Shown piece by piece: positions 36,985-44,798 of a stretch of DNA of 64,000 bases; the stretch's first letter is position 1; each line of letters begins with the position of its first letter. The DNA comes from GWE2-42-39 sp034003625 (GTDB lineage Bacteria; Bacteroidota; Bacteroidia; Bacteroidales; Prolixibacteraceae), in contig JAVEYG010000023.1 of NCBI GenBank assembly GCA_034003625.1, positions 1-64,000 on the forward strand. Direction: 5' to 3'. The position numbers and the translations under genes are program-made. The notes under the pieces are model-generated. The model did no database searches. It saw nothing but the letters and a program-made list of their open reading frames with translations, and was not told the origin of the DNA.

Positions 36985-37710
36985 TTAACGGGTTAAAAAG
37001 GCATAGTTATTGAAAGTGTTCTCCCCCAGAATATTCAGGTGAAGCAGTTTACGATACGTATAGTCTGTTTCACCGGTCAGGTGGTTTAGATCCTTTTGGA
37101 TATCGGCAAAGGAATTCAACTTTGTTCCATGATCGCTTTCCAAAAGATTTACCATCAAAAAACGCATCAAAAGATTGTCGGCTTCATCCTGTAGGATATT
37201 CTTAACTCCATTTGAGTTTCTTAATTGATCAAAACTACCGATCTTTTGGTATAAAGAAATAAACTGGTCCGCCAGGTGGTAGATATCCGGCAGCTCATCT
37301 TTTCGGGCATCAAAGATTTTTTGGCTGATCACTTTTCGAATCTCTGTCTTGTCCCTGATCTGTTCAGTTTCATCATGCCGCCCTTTCATTTGGGAACGTT
37401 CCAAGAGTTTGGCAGCAATCCTCAATAGGCCGGTCTTGGTTCGTCCGGCATACTCCGTCCCGTCCGAAACGGGCAATGCCCCGATCTCGATATAATAATG
37501 GGTCGGCCAGGTGCGGACAAAAACATGCGGCGTTGGGATCAGCCATCCTTTGAAAGCGATAAAACTTAAAGGATAACTGCCGTTCATTTCCGGGTAATCC
37601 CCGTGCCAGGGTTTGACATCCAAAAGCTGGGCGTTGGCCCCTTTCAAGGCGATAGTGGTGATAACCGCTGTGCTTATCGATACTCCCACGAGCAAAATAG
37701 GTAGTTTCAT
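36985..37710 (-). CDS. Unknown exported protein between traI and traJ
   Basis: 241 residues with a signal-type N-terminus (about 1-27; LLVGVSISTAVITTIALKGANA) and then YPEMNGSYPLSFIAFKGWLIPTPHVF, where the phrase TWPTHYYIEIGALP stands out. The C-terminal half is helical (ARKDELPDIYHLADQFISLYQKIG). I do not recognise the family. The tight spacing with traJ downstream and traI upstream says it is part of the mating apparatus or its assembly. Confidence 0.7.
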   Translation of the reverse strand: MKLPILLVGVSISTAVITTIALKGANAQLLDVKPWHGDYPEMNGSYPLSFIAFKGWLIPTPHVFVRTWPTHYYIEIGALPVSDGTEYAGRTKTGLLRIAAKLLERSQMKGRHDETEQIRDKTEIRKVISQKIFDARKDELPDIYHLADQFISLYQKIGSFDQLRNSNGVKNILQDEADNLLMRFLMVNLLESDHGTKLNSFADIQKDLNHLTGETDYTYRKLLHLNILGENTFNNYAFLTR

Positions 37711-37740
37711 TTTCTGAGTATTAATTGTTCTCTAAACTTC

Positions 37741-38403
37741 TTAATGATAAAGACTGTAATAAAGGGCAAAGCTTTCCAGGCTTCCGTCCTGCTGGCTTTT
37801 CAGATAGGAAGCATAAAGCAACTTGTTGTAGAGGTAGCAGATCGTCCCGTAATGTCGGCGGACATCTTCATAGATTTCGTTGATCGTGTCGTACCGCTGC
37901 TTGTCATCCATTAAAAAGAGGTTGTCCTTCAGGATGGTGTTCAGCACCGTATTTACCAGTTGGCGACTGTCATCCAGGATCAGGTCAAACGACTGGACAA
38001 TCACCGCTGCCTGCTGGGTGGTGAAGTTCTCATCCTGCACCAGCTTTGGAACTTTCTGAGTATAGATCTCCATGATCTTTGAAAGCAGTTCACGGGTTTG
38101 CTGGACGCGTTTGTAATCCTTAATCAGGTTACTTACTTTTTCCAAACTTTCCAGCATCTTCTGGTCGATGCCCAAAAGTTCTCCGGTCAACCCTTTGATG
38201 TCCCCGTTCAAAGCTTTGATCAGCACGTTGTACCAATCGATCTTTTTTAGAATATCCTTTTCTTCTGCCCACAGGGCCTCTCGCTGGATACCCGCCCCGA
38301 CATCGGTCACCGGGGTTTGACAAAACGCCGGTTTTTGAAAGATCGTTAAAAGGGAAATGGTTGCCAGTAGGAACAGTACCTGTTTCTTGTTTTTCGTTTT
38401 CAT
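37741..38403 (-). CDS. traI: TraI-like conjugation protein (DUF4141-like, VirB5 position)
   Basis: 220 residues with a signal peptide (about 1-29, ending AFCQ) and a helical body: LEKVSNLIKDYKRVQQTRELL (about 90-110), the part most like TraI/DUF4141, then DSRQLVNTVLNTILKDNLFLMDDKQRYDTINEIYEDV. It is exported to the periplasm, where VirB5-type proteins form minor pilus components. Its position after the VirB4-like traG matches the CTnDOT order. Family assignment is from pattern and position. Confidence 0.7.
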   Translation of the reverse strand: MKTKNKKQVLFLLATISLLTIFQKPAFCQTPVTDVGAGIQREALWAEEKDILKKIDWYNVLIKALNGDIKGLTGELLGIDQKMLESLEKVSNLIKDYKRVQQTRELLSKIMEIYTQKVPKLVQDENFTTQQAAVIVQSFDLILDDSRQLVNTVLNTILKDNLFLMDDKQRYDTINEIYEDVRRHYGTICYLYNKLLYASYLKSQQDGSLESFALYYSLYH

Positions 38404-38436
38404 TGCTTTTCTTTTTTTGATTGTTTGAATAATTGT

Positions 38437-40872
38437 TTACATGGATTTGAGGGTGTTTAGAAAGCTCTCGCCCTCTTTTATCTTATTCAGGATCAGTTCC
38501 TTTTCTTTTTGCTCCGAGGTGTAGCAGAAGTATTCCGCCCGGCTCGTCTCAAGGGCAAAGACCCTGGAATAGCTCCCCAGGCTGATAAAGACTTCTTTGA
38601 GCTTGCGGTCTGATGGCAGGTTTTTGTTGATCGACAGGATCTGCTCTTTTTGAAACTCCGACAGGCCAAGGGTCAGGCTGATCTGCTCAAACTTGTTTTT
38701 GAATTTGCCCATGTCCAGCAGTATCCTCGTATCTGCATTATTGATAATGGCATCGCGGATCACCGGTGAGGAAATCACGTCGTCCACTTCCTGGGTAACC
38801 ACCATCGCCTCGCCAAAAAACTTGCGGATCGTCTTGAAAAAATACTTTAGGTAGGCGGCCATCTGTGGCGTCGCAATAGCCTTCCAGGCCTCTTCCACAC
38901 ACAGGAGCTTGCGCATCCCCTTCAGCCTGCGCATCTTTTGCAGGAAAATATCCATAATGATCAGGGTGGCGACCGGGAAGATTATTCTGTGCTCCTTTAT
39001 TTGATCGAGTTCGAATACAATAAACGGGCAGCGGAAAAACTCATCGGTATCCATCTGCCGGTTTAGTAAATAGTCGTATTCCCCGCCCCGATGGTATTTT
39101 GAGAGGATAAAAAAGAACTCAGGGCAGTTAAAATCCAGCGATTGCTCTTTGACCAGAGCCGGAATAAACTCCCTGCAAAACTCATAATAGCCGTTAAAGG
39201 AGCGCTCCGGTCCCTCTGTTTTGAAAAACTCCGACAAAGAATGGGCAATCACATCCTTTTCCATCTCTGAAAGGTTTTCCTTATAGATCGTGTAGATTAC
39301 CGAAAGGATCGTTTGTCTTTTTTCCACGTCCGGCTCACCGGTCAGGACAAAGGGATTAAAGGAGACCGGGTTTTCTTCGGTGAACTCCACCATCATCGCT
39401 CCGCCCTGATCTTTCAGACGCTCGTTAAGGTATTCTGTCAGCAGCTCATAACTTCGTCCAACATCCAACAGTACGATATGGCAATTTTCACTCTCGGCGT
39501 ATTGCCGTAAAAGATGGTTGGTGAAAAATGATTTTCCAGAGCCCGATCCGCCGACCACCAATTTGTTGCGGTTATGGATCAGGTGCTTTGCCATCGGCTC
39601 ATCCGAGATATCAATCTTAACAGGACAGCCTTCCAATCGGTTGGAAAGCCGGATGGTAAAATCAGAGTTGGAATTTCTGATCGATCCTTCAAAATTGGTC
39701 AGACAGCAGGCCTGCGGCACCTGGGTGATGAACAGTTCCGTTTCCGGAAGCTGTGTTGAAAAAGGCCCACAGGCAAAAAAGAGAAGTGGCAAATCAAAGG
39801 TATGCTGGTATGGAAAACAGTTCATCAGCGAAAAAGCCGAAGCCGTTTCGCTTTTATGCTGCTTTAATTGTGAGATATCCGGATCGAACAGCATCACGTT
39901 AAAATGGGTTTTGACGATCTTTTCCCCGGTAGTTTGCACCGTATCCAAAAAATTACTGATCAATCCGGCATTGACCTTGTTTTCTGAGGAAAACCTGGAA
40001 AGACTGTAAATGCGTTTGTAGCTGTTTTCCAATAAGGCTTTGGTAGTTTGCTGGTCAGGAACGTAGATGAACTGGTTGGTCACGTGCGAAAACGGCAGGT
40101 TGTAAGTGACCGGGTAAATCAGCGACACGGGAAGACCGGTCGTTGGATGATCCCCTGCGGGTTTCAATTCCGCTGGTAAATGCGAATAATCACTCAAAGA
40201 AAGGATTTCGACGAACTGGTCCATCACCCGGAGCCGGTCCCGGAAATCGATACCTCCCAGTACCGGCCGGTCTTTGTGGAAGTTCAGGGTCAGGTAACGC
40301 TCGATCAGCCCGGGTGAGTTTTCATCCCCGATGGCTTCGCTTTGGCTGATGGGTTCGCAGACAATACCGCTTTGGGTAAAAAGCCCGGCCAGGTTGGCCT
40401 GCACTTCTTTGAGTTTTTCGGCAAGCCGGGCTTCCCGCTGTTTGGCTTTTTTCGAAAAGATCAGGGCTGATCCCAGGTAGTTTTTTAAAAGGCCTGTATT
40501 CAGCAGGCTGACATACATGTAGCATTCGTGTTTCAAATAAGGCCTGCCTCTGAAGTGTTCCAGGTAGCAACCATCCAGGCTTGAGGTTTCCCTGTTTTGT
40601 TTTCCATTCCTTCCTTGTTCTTCTTCCCGGAAATGCTCCACAAAAAAGAAATCCTGTTTGTGCAAAAGGGTATTAACCGGAAGCAGGTTCACCGCCCGCT
40701 GAAAAGTATCATGCAGCATATAGAGCTGTTCCCGGCTACAGGATAGTAATTCAGGAAAGTGAAGTTCAAGGCCAAATCCCATGTCCAGGTTATTGGAAAT
40801 AAGCAGGTCCCCGTTAAAGCCCAGTACGGGAAGGGCCTGTTCGATAGGTTTGACATCGATTGTTCTTCTCAT
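38437..40872 (-). CDS. traG: Conjugation ATPase TraG (VirB4-like)
   Basis: 811 residues. The N-terminal DUF3875-type region (about 1-70; PIEQALPVLGFNGDLLISNNLDMGFGL) is followed by the VirB4 middle domain and a C-terminal motor with Walker A VVGGSGSGKSFF (about 445-456), Walker B-like LLCVEEAWKAIA (about 660-672) and VVTQEVDDVISS. It energises assembly of and transport through the mating channel. The start codon overlaps the end of traF by 4 bases (ATGA type). Confidence 0.94.
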   Translation of the reverse strand: MRRTIDVKPIEQALPVLGFNGDLLISNNLDMGFGLELHFPELLSCSREQLYMLHDTFQRAVNLLPVNTLLHKQDFFFVEHFREEEQGRNGKQNRETSSLDGCYLEHFRGRPYLKHECYMYVSLLNTGLLKNYLGSALIFSKKAKQREARLAEKLKEVQANLAGLFTQSGIVCEPISQSEAIGDENSPGLIERYLTLNFHKDRPVLGGIDFRDRLRVMDQFVEILSLSDYSHLPAELKPAGDHPTTGLPVSLIYPVTYNLPFSHVTNQFIYVPDQQTTKALLENSYKRIYSLSRFSSENKVNAGLISNFLDTVQTTGEKIVKTHFNVMLFDPDISQLKQHKSETASAFSLMNCFPYQHTFDLPLLFFACGPFSTQLPETELFITQVPQACCLTNFEGSIRNSNSDFTIRLSNRLEGCPVKIDISDEPMAKHLIHNRNKLVVGGSGSGKSFFTNHLLRQYAESENCHIVLLDVGRSYELLTEYLNERLKDQGGAMMVEFTEENPVSFNPFVLTGEPDVEKRQTILSVIYTIYKENLSEMEKDVIAHSLSEFFKTEGPERSFNGYYEFCREFIPALVKEQSLDFNCPEFFFILSKYHRGGEYDYLLNRQMDTDEFFRCPFIVFELDQIKEHRIIFPVATLIIMDIFLQKMRRLKGMRKLLCVEEAWKAIATPQMAAYLKYFFKTIRKFFGEAMVVTQEVDDVISSPVIRDAIINNADTRILLDMGKFKNKFEQISLTLGLSEFQKEQILSINKNLPSDRKLKEVFISLGSYSRVFALETSRAEYFCYTSEQKEKELILNKIKEGESFLNTLKSM

Positions 40873-41174
40873 CGCTGTTGATTTTGATGGATGCGTTTTT
40901 TGATCAGGATAAACTTCGGGAGCTTTTTAGCCGTCTGTTTTTTGTCCCAACCGGCCGGCCCGAGCTTTTTCTGGATTTGGTTGATCCGGTAAAGCCAGGC
41001 AAAAAAAGACGGGACGCAGATAATCACCGCGGCAAATGTTCCGATCAGGATATACAGCCCTACAAACAGCAGGAAAGCGGCCAGTATCCCATAAAGGGCT
41101 TTGAAAACCAAAGGGCCGGACAGCCCTTTGATGTACAGGTTCGTGTCAACCTTCTGCAGGCGAAAAGTGTCCAT
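40869..41174 (-). CDS. traF: Conjugative transposon protein TraF (DUF4133)
   Basis: 101 residues from MDTFRLQKVDTNLYIKGLSG. Two adjacent membrane segments (about 28-65; VFKALYGILAAFLLFVGLYI, GTFAAVIICVPSFFAWLY) and a basic tail are typical of TraF, the VirB3-like partner of the TraG ATPase. The ATG overlaps the TGA of traE by one base, so translation is coupled. A longer frame upstream runs inside traE and is not used. Confidence 0.88.
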   Translation of the reverse strand: MDTFRLQKVDTNLYIKGLSGPLVFKALYGILAAFLLFVGLYILIGTFAAVIICVPSFFAWLYRINQIQKKLGPAGWDKKQTAKKLPKFILIKKRIHQNQQR

Positions 41175-41488
41175 CACGCAAAAAAAGCTTTGATGACCAC
41201 ACCAACCAAAATCAAAAAGAGGCAAGCCCCAAACCAGCCCATAATCGCTTTCTGGGTATCCTGGTCGCCGCTCTGCCACTTAATGTAAACCCTGACGCCC
41301 CCGATCAATCCAACGACGGCGCCGATGGCGATGATCAGGTTGGAAACGGGGTCGACATACGAACTGACCTCGGCGGTGGCTTGGTCAATACCCGCAGAAC
41401 TCTGGGCAAAAGCCCCGGAAGCCCAAAGGAAAAAGGTTGCAGCAACAGCAACTGCTTTGGAAAAGAAACATGTAATCTTTGTTTTCAT
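41174..41488 (-). CDS. traE: Conjugative transposon protein TraE (DUF4134)
   Basis: 104 residues: signal peptide (about 1-28, ending SGAFAQ), a short polar stretch (AGIDQATAEVSSYVDPVSN) and two membrane segments (about 48-66, IIAIGAVVGLIGGVRVYI; and 83-103, GWFGACLFLILVGVVIKAFF). This is the small pilin-like (VirB2-like) subunit of the mating channel. It is the second gene of the tra transcript, 21 bases after the preceding gene. Confidence 0.9.
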   Translation of the reverse strand: MKTKITCFFSKAVAVAATFFLWASGAFAQSSAGIDQATAEVSSYVDPVSNLIIAIGAVVGLIGGVRVYIKWQSGDQDTQKAIMGWFGACLFLILVGVVIKAFFA

Positions 41489-41509
41489 GGCTTTGAAAAA
41501 TTAAATGGA

Positions 41510-41878
41510 TTATTGTTGAAAATGGATTTGTTTCATCACAGATGCTGGCAACGGATCTTTAGAATCCCTGAACCGGTCAAGGCTATACCCGTCATTTATT
41601 CCGATCTCTTCGTAAAAGGAAACAGGAAGGGGAACCGACCCAAAAGGGATCATGGGGATCATCTCCGAGGGAAAATCTCCGGATGAAACCAGGGCCGGCT
41701 GCAGGGCTTCCATACCGGCAGAACCGGCAAAATCATCTTCGAACAAGGTTTTGTGGTTTTTTCCCTTCCGGTTAAAACGGGAGAAAAGGATCAAGGAGAG
41801 GTACCACAACAACAGGACTAGCAGGATTGCCTGAATAAATTGTCCCCAACTGATTTGATCGATTCCAAACATGCACAT
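41510..41878 (-). CDS. First gene of the tra operon: small membrane-anchored protein
   Basis: 122 residues with a single N-terminal membrane segment (about 13-33; FIQAILLVLLLWYLSLILF) and a mainly acidic and polar soluble part with no known motif (FEDDFAGSAGMEALQPALV; SYSLDRFRDSK-like end). The family is not recognised, and position suggests the place held by TraD in related operons. The upstream region carries the conserved 29-bp element at 41989-42017, 111 bases before the start, so this gene probably opens the tra transcript. Confidence 0.65.
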   Translation of the reverse strand: MCMFGIDQISWGQFIQAILLVLLLWYLSLILFSRFNRKGKNHKTLFEDDFAGSAGMEALQPALVSSGDFPSEMIPMIPFGSVPLPVSFYEEIGINDGYSLDRFRDSKDPLPASVMKQIHFQQ

Positions 41879-41980
41879 TTATTTTTATGGTTCTTAACAG
41901 GATGACCTGCCATTGACCGGAGAAACCGGGAGATGTCGAAAGCCATCCCTGCAAAAGTGCGTGATCGGAAAAGAAAAATC

Positions 41981-42017
41981 TATCCACCTAAACGGAGGTG
42001 GATATTTATATGGTTAA
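41981..42017 (-). promoter_or_regulatory. Conserved operator/promoter element ahead of the tra operon, copy 1
   Basis: Bases 41989-42017 match 44326-44354 at 27 of 29 positions. Here it also forms a perfect 9-bp-arm hairpin, TATCCACCT/AGGTGGATA (41981-42004). Both copies lie upstream of minus-strand operons (tra here, excisionase-like genes there) in the same orientation, so a shared regulator binding site is likely. Confidence 0.6.
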
Positions 42018-42209
42018 ATATCGATTTTATTTCGCAATGTTATTTGGTTTGATTTGTGTCGGCTTGGAAAGCAATGTTTTTGCCTGGTTTCATTTTTCAT
42101 CCAGGATGGTGCGGTTTGATGGTATTTGAACAATGGAAATATTTTTCAAAAACAAAGAAAAAACAGTCAAAAAAAGAAAGAAAACCCAATCGCAAGCCGG
42201 TCGGGGCGA

Positions 42210-42297
42210 AAATGCAAGGCTGTCCCGTACCTGAAGTTCAATAAAAATAATTCAGGAATCTTTTGAAGCGGGACACCCAGCCCGGCCTTGCATTTTA
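42210..42297. ncRNA. Nested stem-loop, candidate structured RNA
   Basis: Three nested inverted repeats in 88 bases: AAAATGCAAGGC (42210-42221) with GCCTTGCATTTT (42286-42297), TGTCCCG (42222-42228) with CGGGACA (42270-42276), and CCTGAA (42231-42236) with TTCAGG (42252-42257). All pairs are perfect, leaving unpaired CCCAGCCCG as an internal bulge. Direction is unknown. It may be a small regulatory RNA or a DNA-level hairpin. Confidence 0.4.
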
Positions 42298-42820
42298 TCA
42301 GCGGGCAGGGACACGGGGAGAGCGGCTAAATTGGTTTTCTTTTTTGATTTTTGACGGAAATATTTAACCTGGATATCATGCTTTTGAGGCGGATAGGCAA
42401 AAGGCAAGTGTGGCCCTGCAATGGAATGCAGTGAACCAATGGGAACGAAATGGAACCCTGCTTCCGGCTTTCCGGGAAGGCACACGTTCAGGAAAGGAAA
42501 GCCGGGGGCGGGTGAAATAGAGTCTGGTCTAGGCAGTGAACGAAAAGAAATGGAAGGGGCTCTCTCGCCGTGGGGTGAACTGGCTCCTGAGCAAAGGTGA
42601 GCGAGGGTGCCGGGGCATAGGAAGGAAGACCGAAAAAAAGGATTTAAACCTGACGCATTTGAATAGCCTGATCGAACAGGAAAGTTGCCCGGGAAGGGGA
42701 GACTGCCGGCGCCAAGCCACGGCATGGCGCCGGCGGTTGAACCCTGACGGGCATCTTTTCCTTTAAAACCGAGGCTTGTGAGCGTAGTGTGGAGCAAACG
42801 AAGCGAACAGGCCGCAGGGA
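42298..42820. other. GC-rich non-coding block between tra operon and replication/excision genes
   Basis: No frame here looks like protein: the long minus-strand frame at 42252-42797 is proline/serine-rich with no conserved pattern. The block is purine-rich on the plus strand and clearly richer in G+C than its surroundings. It has several hairpins: CTGCA/TGCAG (42416-42431), CCGGCTTTCC/GGAAAGCCGG (42464-42505) and GCCGGCGCCA/TGGCGCCGGC (42705-42734). It could be a structured RNA, a replication origin or a transfer control region. Confidence 0.4.
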
Positions 42821-43546
42821 TTATACCCGCTTGTCTTTTGTATCCTTGTCAAAAGCTACCAAGTTAAACATCTCCCTCATCCGGCTACGAATCCGGTTTC
42901 CATATCGCTCTTCCAGTTCGGATGCTGAAAGGTTGGTGGTGGCATGGGTCAGCATTCTTTTGGAAATAAACAGGTCATAACGGCTCAACAGGACCTCGGC
43001 CATCACGTTGTACTGGTTCCCAAAGTATTTTACGGGCTGTTCAATGCCCAGGTCATCAAAACAATAAACCAAGGGAATAGGGCCGTTTCTTCCCGGAAAA
43101 AACGATCCTTTGCTGTACCGGTTGATTACTGTGAAACCGTCTTTTTCAAATTCAAAGCTGAGTTCCCGGGCCGGTTTCATCAGGTACTGGTTTTCCGGCG
43201 GGCAAAAGTAGCTGGTCAGTGTCAAAAGGGAGGTCTTGCCGCAGCCAACGGGCCCAAGTGCCAACAAACCACGGTTAGTTTTTAGTCCCAGGCTCCGGCA
43301 GTTTTCCTGATCACCGATAGCATAAACCAGCAGTTTGTAAATGACCGGGTTGTCCTGTGGGTAAATGCGGAAGTGTTCCCCAAACAGGATTTTCCCCTGC
43401 CTTTCCATCCATTCCAGGCTGGCCTGGAAACTGAATTGGAACAAGCCATCTTTGAATTCAGCTACTTCGCTATAAGGGTTCCGAATAGTCTTTGTCATTG
43501 TTGACATGGTAGTGGCTAAACCCATTTGTCCTTCTTTTTTCTCCAT
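42821..43546 (-). CDS. DnaC/IstB-like AAA+ ATPase
   Basis: 241 residues from MEKKEGQMG. Walker A is GPVGCGKTS (about 98-106), Walker B LVYCFDDLGIE (about 155-165) and sensor-like THATTNLSASELEERYGNRI (about 198-217), in the pattern of DnaC/DnaI helicase loaders. It may load a helicase for replication of the excised circle. The start is uncertain: the frame is open 13 codons further, and Met codons also occur later (MSTMTK). It overlaps the previous gene (43470-43955), so the two are probably coupled. Confidence 0.75.
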   Translation of the reverse strand: MEKKEGQMGLATTMSTMTKTIRNPYSEVAEFKDGLFQFSFQASLEWMERQGKILFGEHFRIYPQDNPVIYKLLVYAIGDQENCRSLGLKTNRGLLALGPVGCGKTSLLTLTSYFCPPENQYLMKPARELSFEFEKDGFTVINRYSKGSFFPGRNGPIPLVYCFDDLGIEQPVKYFGNQYNVMAEVLLSRYDLFISKRMLTHATTNLSASELEERYGNRIRSRMREMFNLVAFDKDTKDKRV

Positions 43547-43955
43547 TTTGAAAATTTTGAGGGGGTCCCTGTTTACCCTTTGCATAGTTTATTCTTTTAA
43601 TAAGCGTATCATTTCCGGTATTGTTACCGGTATGGCTACCTGTATCGTTTCCCGTATCGCTTCCGGTATCAAATCTGAGACAGCTAACTTCGCTCCCTGA
43701 ATGCCGGTTGGCGGATGGCCAGTATCGGATGTATCCCCATTCATCCAGTTCTTTGATGCATTTGGCATAGGTATTCACTGACCTGATCCGGGAAAGAACC
43801 ATCAACTCTGTTCTGTTAACCGGAAACTTTTCCGAAAAGCGGTTCAGGTTCCAAAGCTGGAACAGGGCCAGGTACAAACTGATGTGATAAGCCGTCAGTT
43901 TTCCGTCACCTGAAACCCTTTCGAAGAATCCGTTCAGGTGTTTGATGTAGTTCAT
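43470..43955 (-). CDS. Winged-helix-like protein with tetrapeptide repeat
   Basis: 161 residues. The N-terminal half (about 1-80; HISLYLALFQLWNLNRFSEKF, ELMVLSRIRSVNTYAKCIKELDEWGYIRYW) looks like a winged helix-turn-helix of the replication-initiator kind. Then comes DTG-x repeats (about 96-115; DTGSDTGNDTGSHTGNNTGN) encoded by an exact 12-bp array, and a polar tail. It starts 4 bases inside the end of the upstream helix-turn-helix gene and overlaps the DnaC-like gene. Pairing of a possible initiator and a helicase loader suggests a replication module. Function is inferred. Confidence 0.65.
   Translation of the reverse strand: MNYIKHLNGFFERVSGDGKLTAYHISLYLALFQLWNLNRFSEKFPVNRTELMVLSRIRSVNTYAKCIKELDEWGYIRYWPSANRHSGSEVSCLRFDTGSDTGNDTGSHTGNNTGNDTLIKRINYAKGKQGPPQNFQNGEKRRTNGFSHYHVNNDKDYSEPL
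43602..43670. repeat. Array of six 12-bp direct repeats
   Basis: GTAT recurs at 43606, 43618, 43630, 43642, 43654 and 43666, an exact 12-base period, within a consensus close to nTTnCCGGTATC. It lies inside a gene and encodes the DTG-x repeat. Even spacing near a possible initiator gene recalls iterons, but a simple coding repeat is equally possible. Confidence 0.65.
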
Positions 43956-44251
43956 CGGGAATAATCAATCCGGGGGTTTTTGGCTTTCTCCAGGTTTTTC
44001 TCCATCATTTGGCGGATGTCTTCCATGTCATAGAAGATGACCGACCCGATACGGGTATAGGGTAAGGTGCCGTTGTGCCGCATGTTCTGAAGTTTTCCCT
44101 GGGAGATTCCCAGGAACTTGCGGACTTCATAGGATTTGAGCCATTTTTTGACAGGCTGGCCCTGGTGTTCTTTCAACATTTTTCTGAACTCCTGCAGAAT
44201 TTCGATCTTGAATTCCCGGAGGTCATCGGTGGTAATAATTTCTGCCGGCAT
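43952..44251 (-). CDS. Excisionase-like helix-turn-helix protein
   Basis: 99 residues. A charged N-terminal helix (about 8-32; DDLREFKIEILQEFRKMLKEH) leads into a MerR/excisionase-type DNA-binding domain (about 40-85; KSYEVRKFLGISQGKLQNMRHNGTLPYTRIGSVIFY). Such proteins act with tyrosine recombinases as directionality factors, or control neighbouring operons, in CTnDOT-like elements. It starts 75 bases downstream of the second copy of the 29-bp conserved element and overlaps the next gene by 4 bases (ATGA type), forming an operon of three genes. Confidence 0.85.
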   Translation of the reverse strand: MPAEIITTDDLREFKIEILQEFRKMLKEHQGQPVKKWLKSYEVRKFLGISQGKLQNMRHNGTLPYTRIGSVIFYDMEDIRQMMEKNLEKAKNPRIDYSR

Positions 44252-44325
44252 AACAATTTATCTTTGAATGGTTTATTTTGAATTACTCCAAATTTGCAAC
44301 CTTTCAAAGAAAATTATTACCCATG

Positions 44326-44354
44326 TAAACGGAGGTGGATAATTATATAGTTAA
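44326..44354 (-). promoter_or_regulatory. Conserved operator/promoter element, copy 2
   Basis: Matches 41989-42017 with two mismatches and has the same orientation, 75 bases before the excisionase-like gene. The hairpin partner seen at copy 1 is only partly kept here (CCCATG instead of TATCCACCT), so the common part is the sequence TAAACGGAGGTGGATA and the AT-rich flank, not the stem. Confidence 0.6.
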
Positions 44355-44375
44355 GCAGGAATAATGAAAGGTCGG

Positions 44376-44621
44376 CTACCTCAAGAAATTGGCTTTCCTG
44401 GTTTTCATCAATTCCTGCATGCAGTCCCGGTGAAACTGGCGCAGTTCATCCAGTTTTTCCGGGGGGATTACTTCGATTTGGGCGACCTGTTCCCGTTCGT
44501 TGTTCATTTCATAATAGGGAATGAATGGGCAATCAGCAACGGGTTCCCCGAACGGGCATTTAGACATGGCGTTGACCAGGTCGGCATTCCGGCGGATTTT
44601 TGTGGTGTAAAGTGATGACAT
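44376..44621 (-). CDS. Small hypothetical protein of conjugative elements
   Basis: 81 residues. It contains two cysteines spaced CPFGEPVADCPF (about 22-33), which could bind metal with a third near the C-terminus (RDCMQELMK), and a helical end (PEKLDELRQFHRDCMQEL). I do not recognise the family. It is a single gene between the excisionase operon and rteC, preceded by the long hairpin at 44687-44798. Confidence 0.6.
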   Translation of the reverse strand: MSSLYTTKIRRNADLVNAMSKCPFGEPVADCPFIPYYEMNNEREQVAQIEVIPPEKLDELRQFHRDCMQELMKTRKANFLR

Positions 44622-44686
44622 GGTATTTGTTTTTGATGGTAAGTTATTAAAATTTCGGTAAAAAAGAGGCGTGAGTAATCACCCAC

Positions 44687-44798
44687 TGTCTCGAGGAACC
44701 GCCAAGCCCCACGCAACATATGAGTGACACCCACGCCAACAGCGCAGGCGTCAACTCATTATTCATGTTGCATTTAATATTTGGCGGTTTTCGAGACA
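44687..44798. repeat. 112-base imperfect hairpin element
   Basis: Outer arms TGTCTCGAGGAACCGCCAA (44687-44705) and TTGGCGGTTTTCGAGACA (44781-44798) pair with one mismatch or bulge. Inside, GCAACAT (44713) pairs with ATGTTGC (44765), ATGAGT (44720) with ACTCAT (44754), and ACGCC (44733) with GGCGT (44747). The layered, nearly symmetric arms suit a mobile hairpin (MITE/REP-like) or a cruciform-forming site. No target duplication is obvious. Confidence 0.6.

Noticed and set aside
41979..42004. Terminator after the non-coding block
   Set aside because: The stem has no T-run on either side in the right place, and the same sequence recurs before another operon, which fits an operator better.
42252..42797. 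181-codon minus-strand open frame
   Set aside because: Composition follows the GC-rich DNA (many P, S, G, R), it has no motif, and it overlaps several perfect hairpins. Treated as non-coding.
43602..43670. CRISPR-like array
   Set aside because: Period of 12 bases with no spacers, and it lies in a gene. No CRISPR array or cas gene was seen anywhere in the window.
44687..44798. Integron attC site
   Set aside because: The ends do not carry the GTTRRRY/RYYYAAC core sites, and there is no integron integrase or cassette array.
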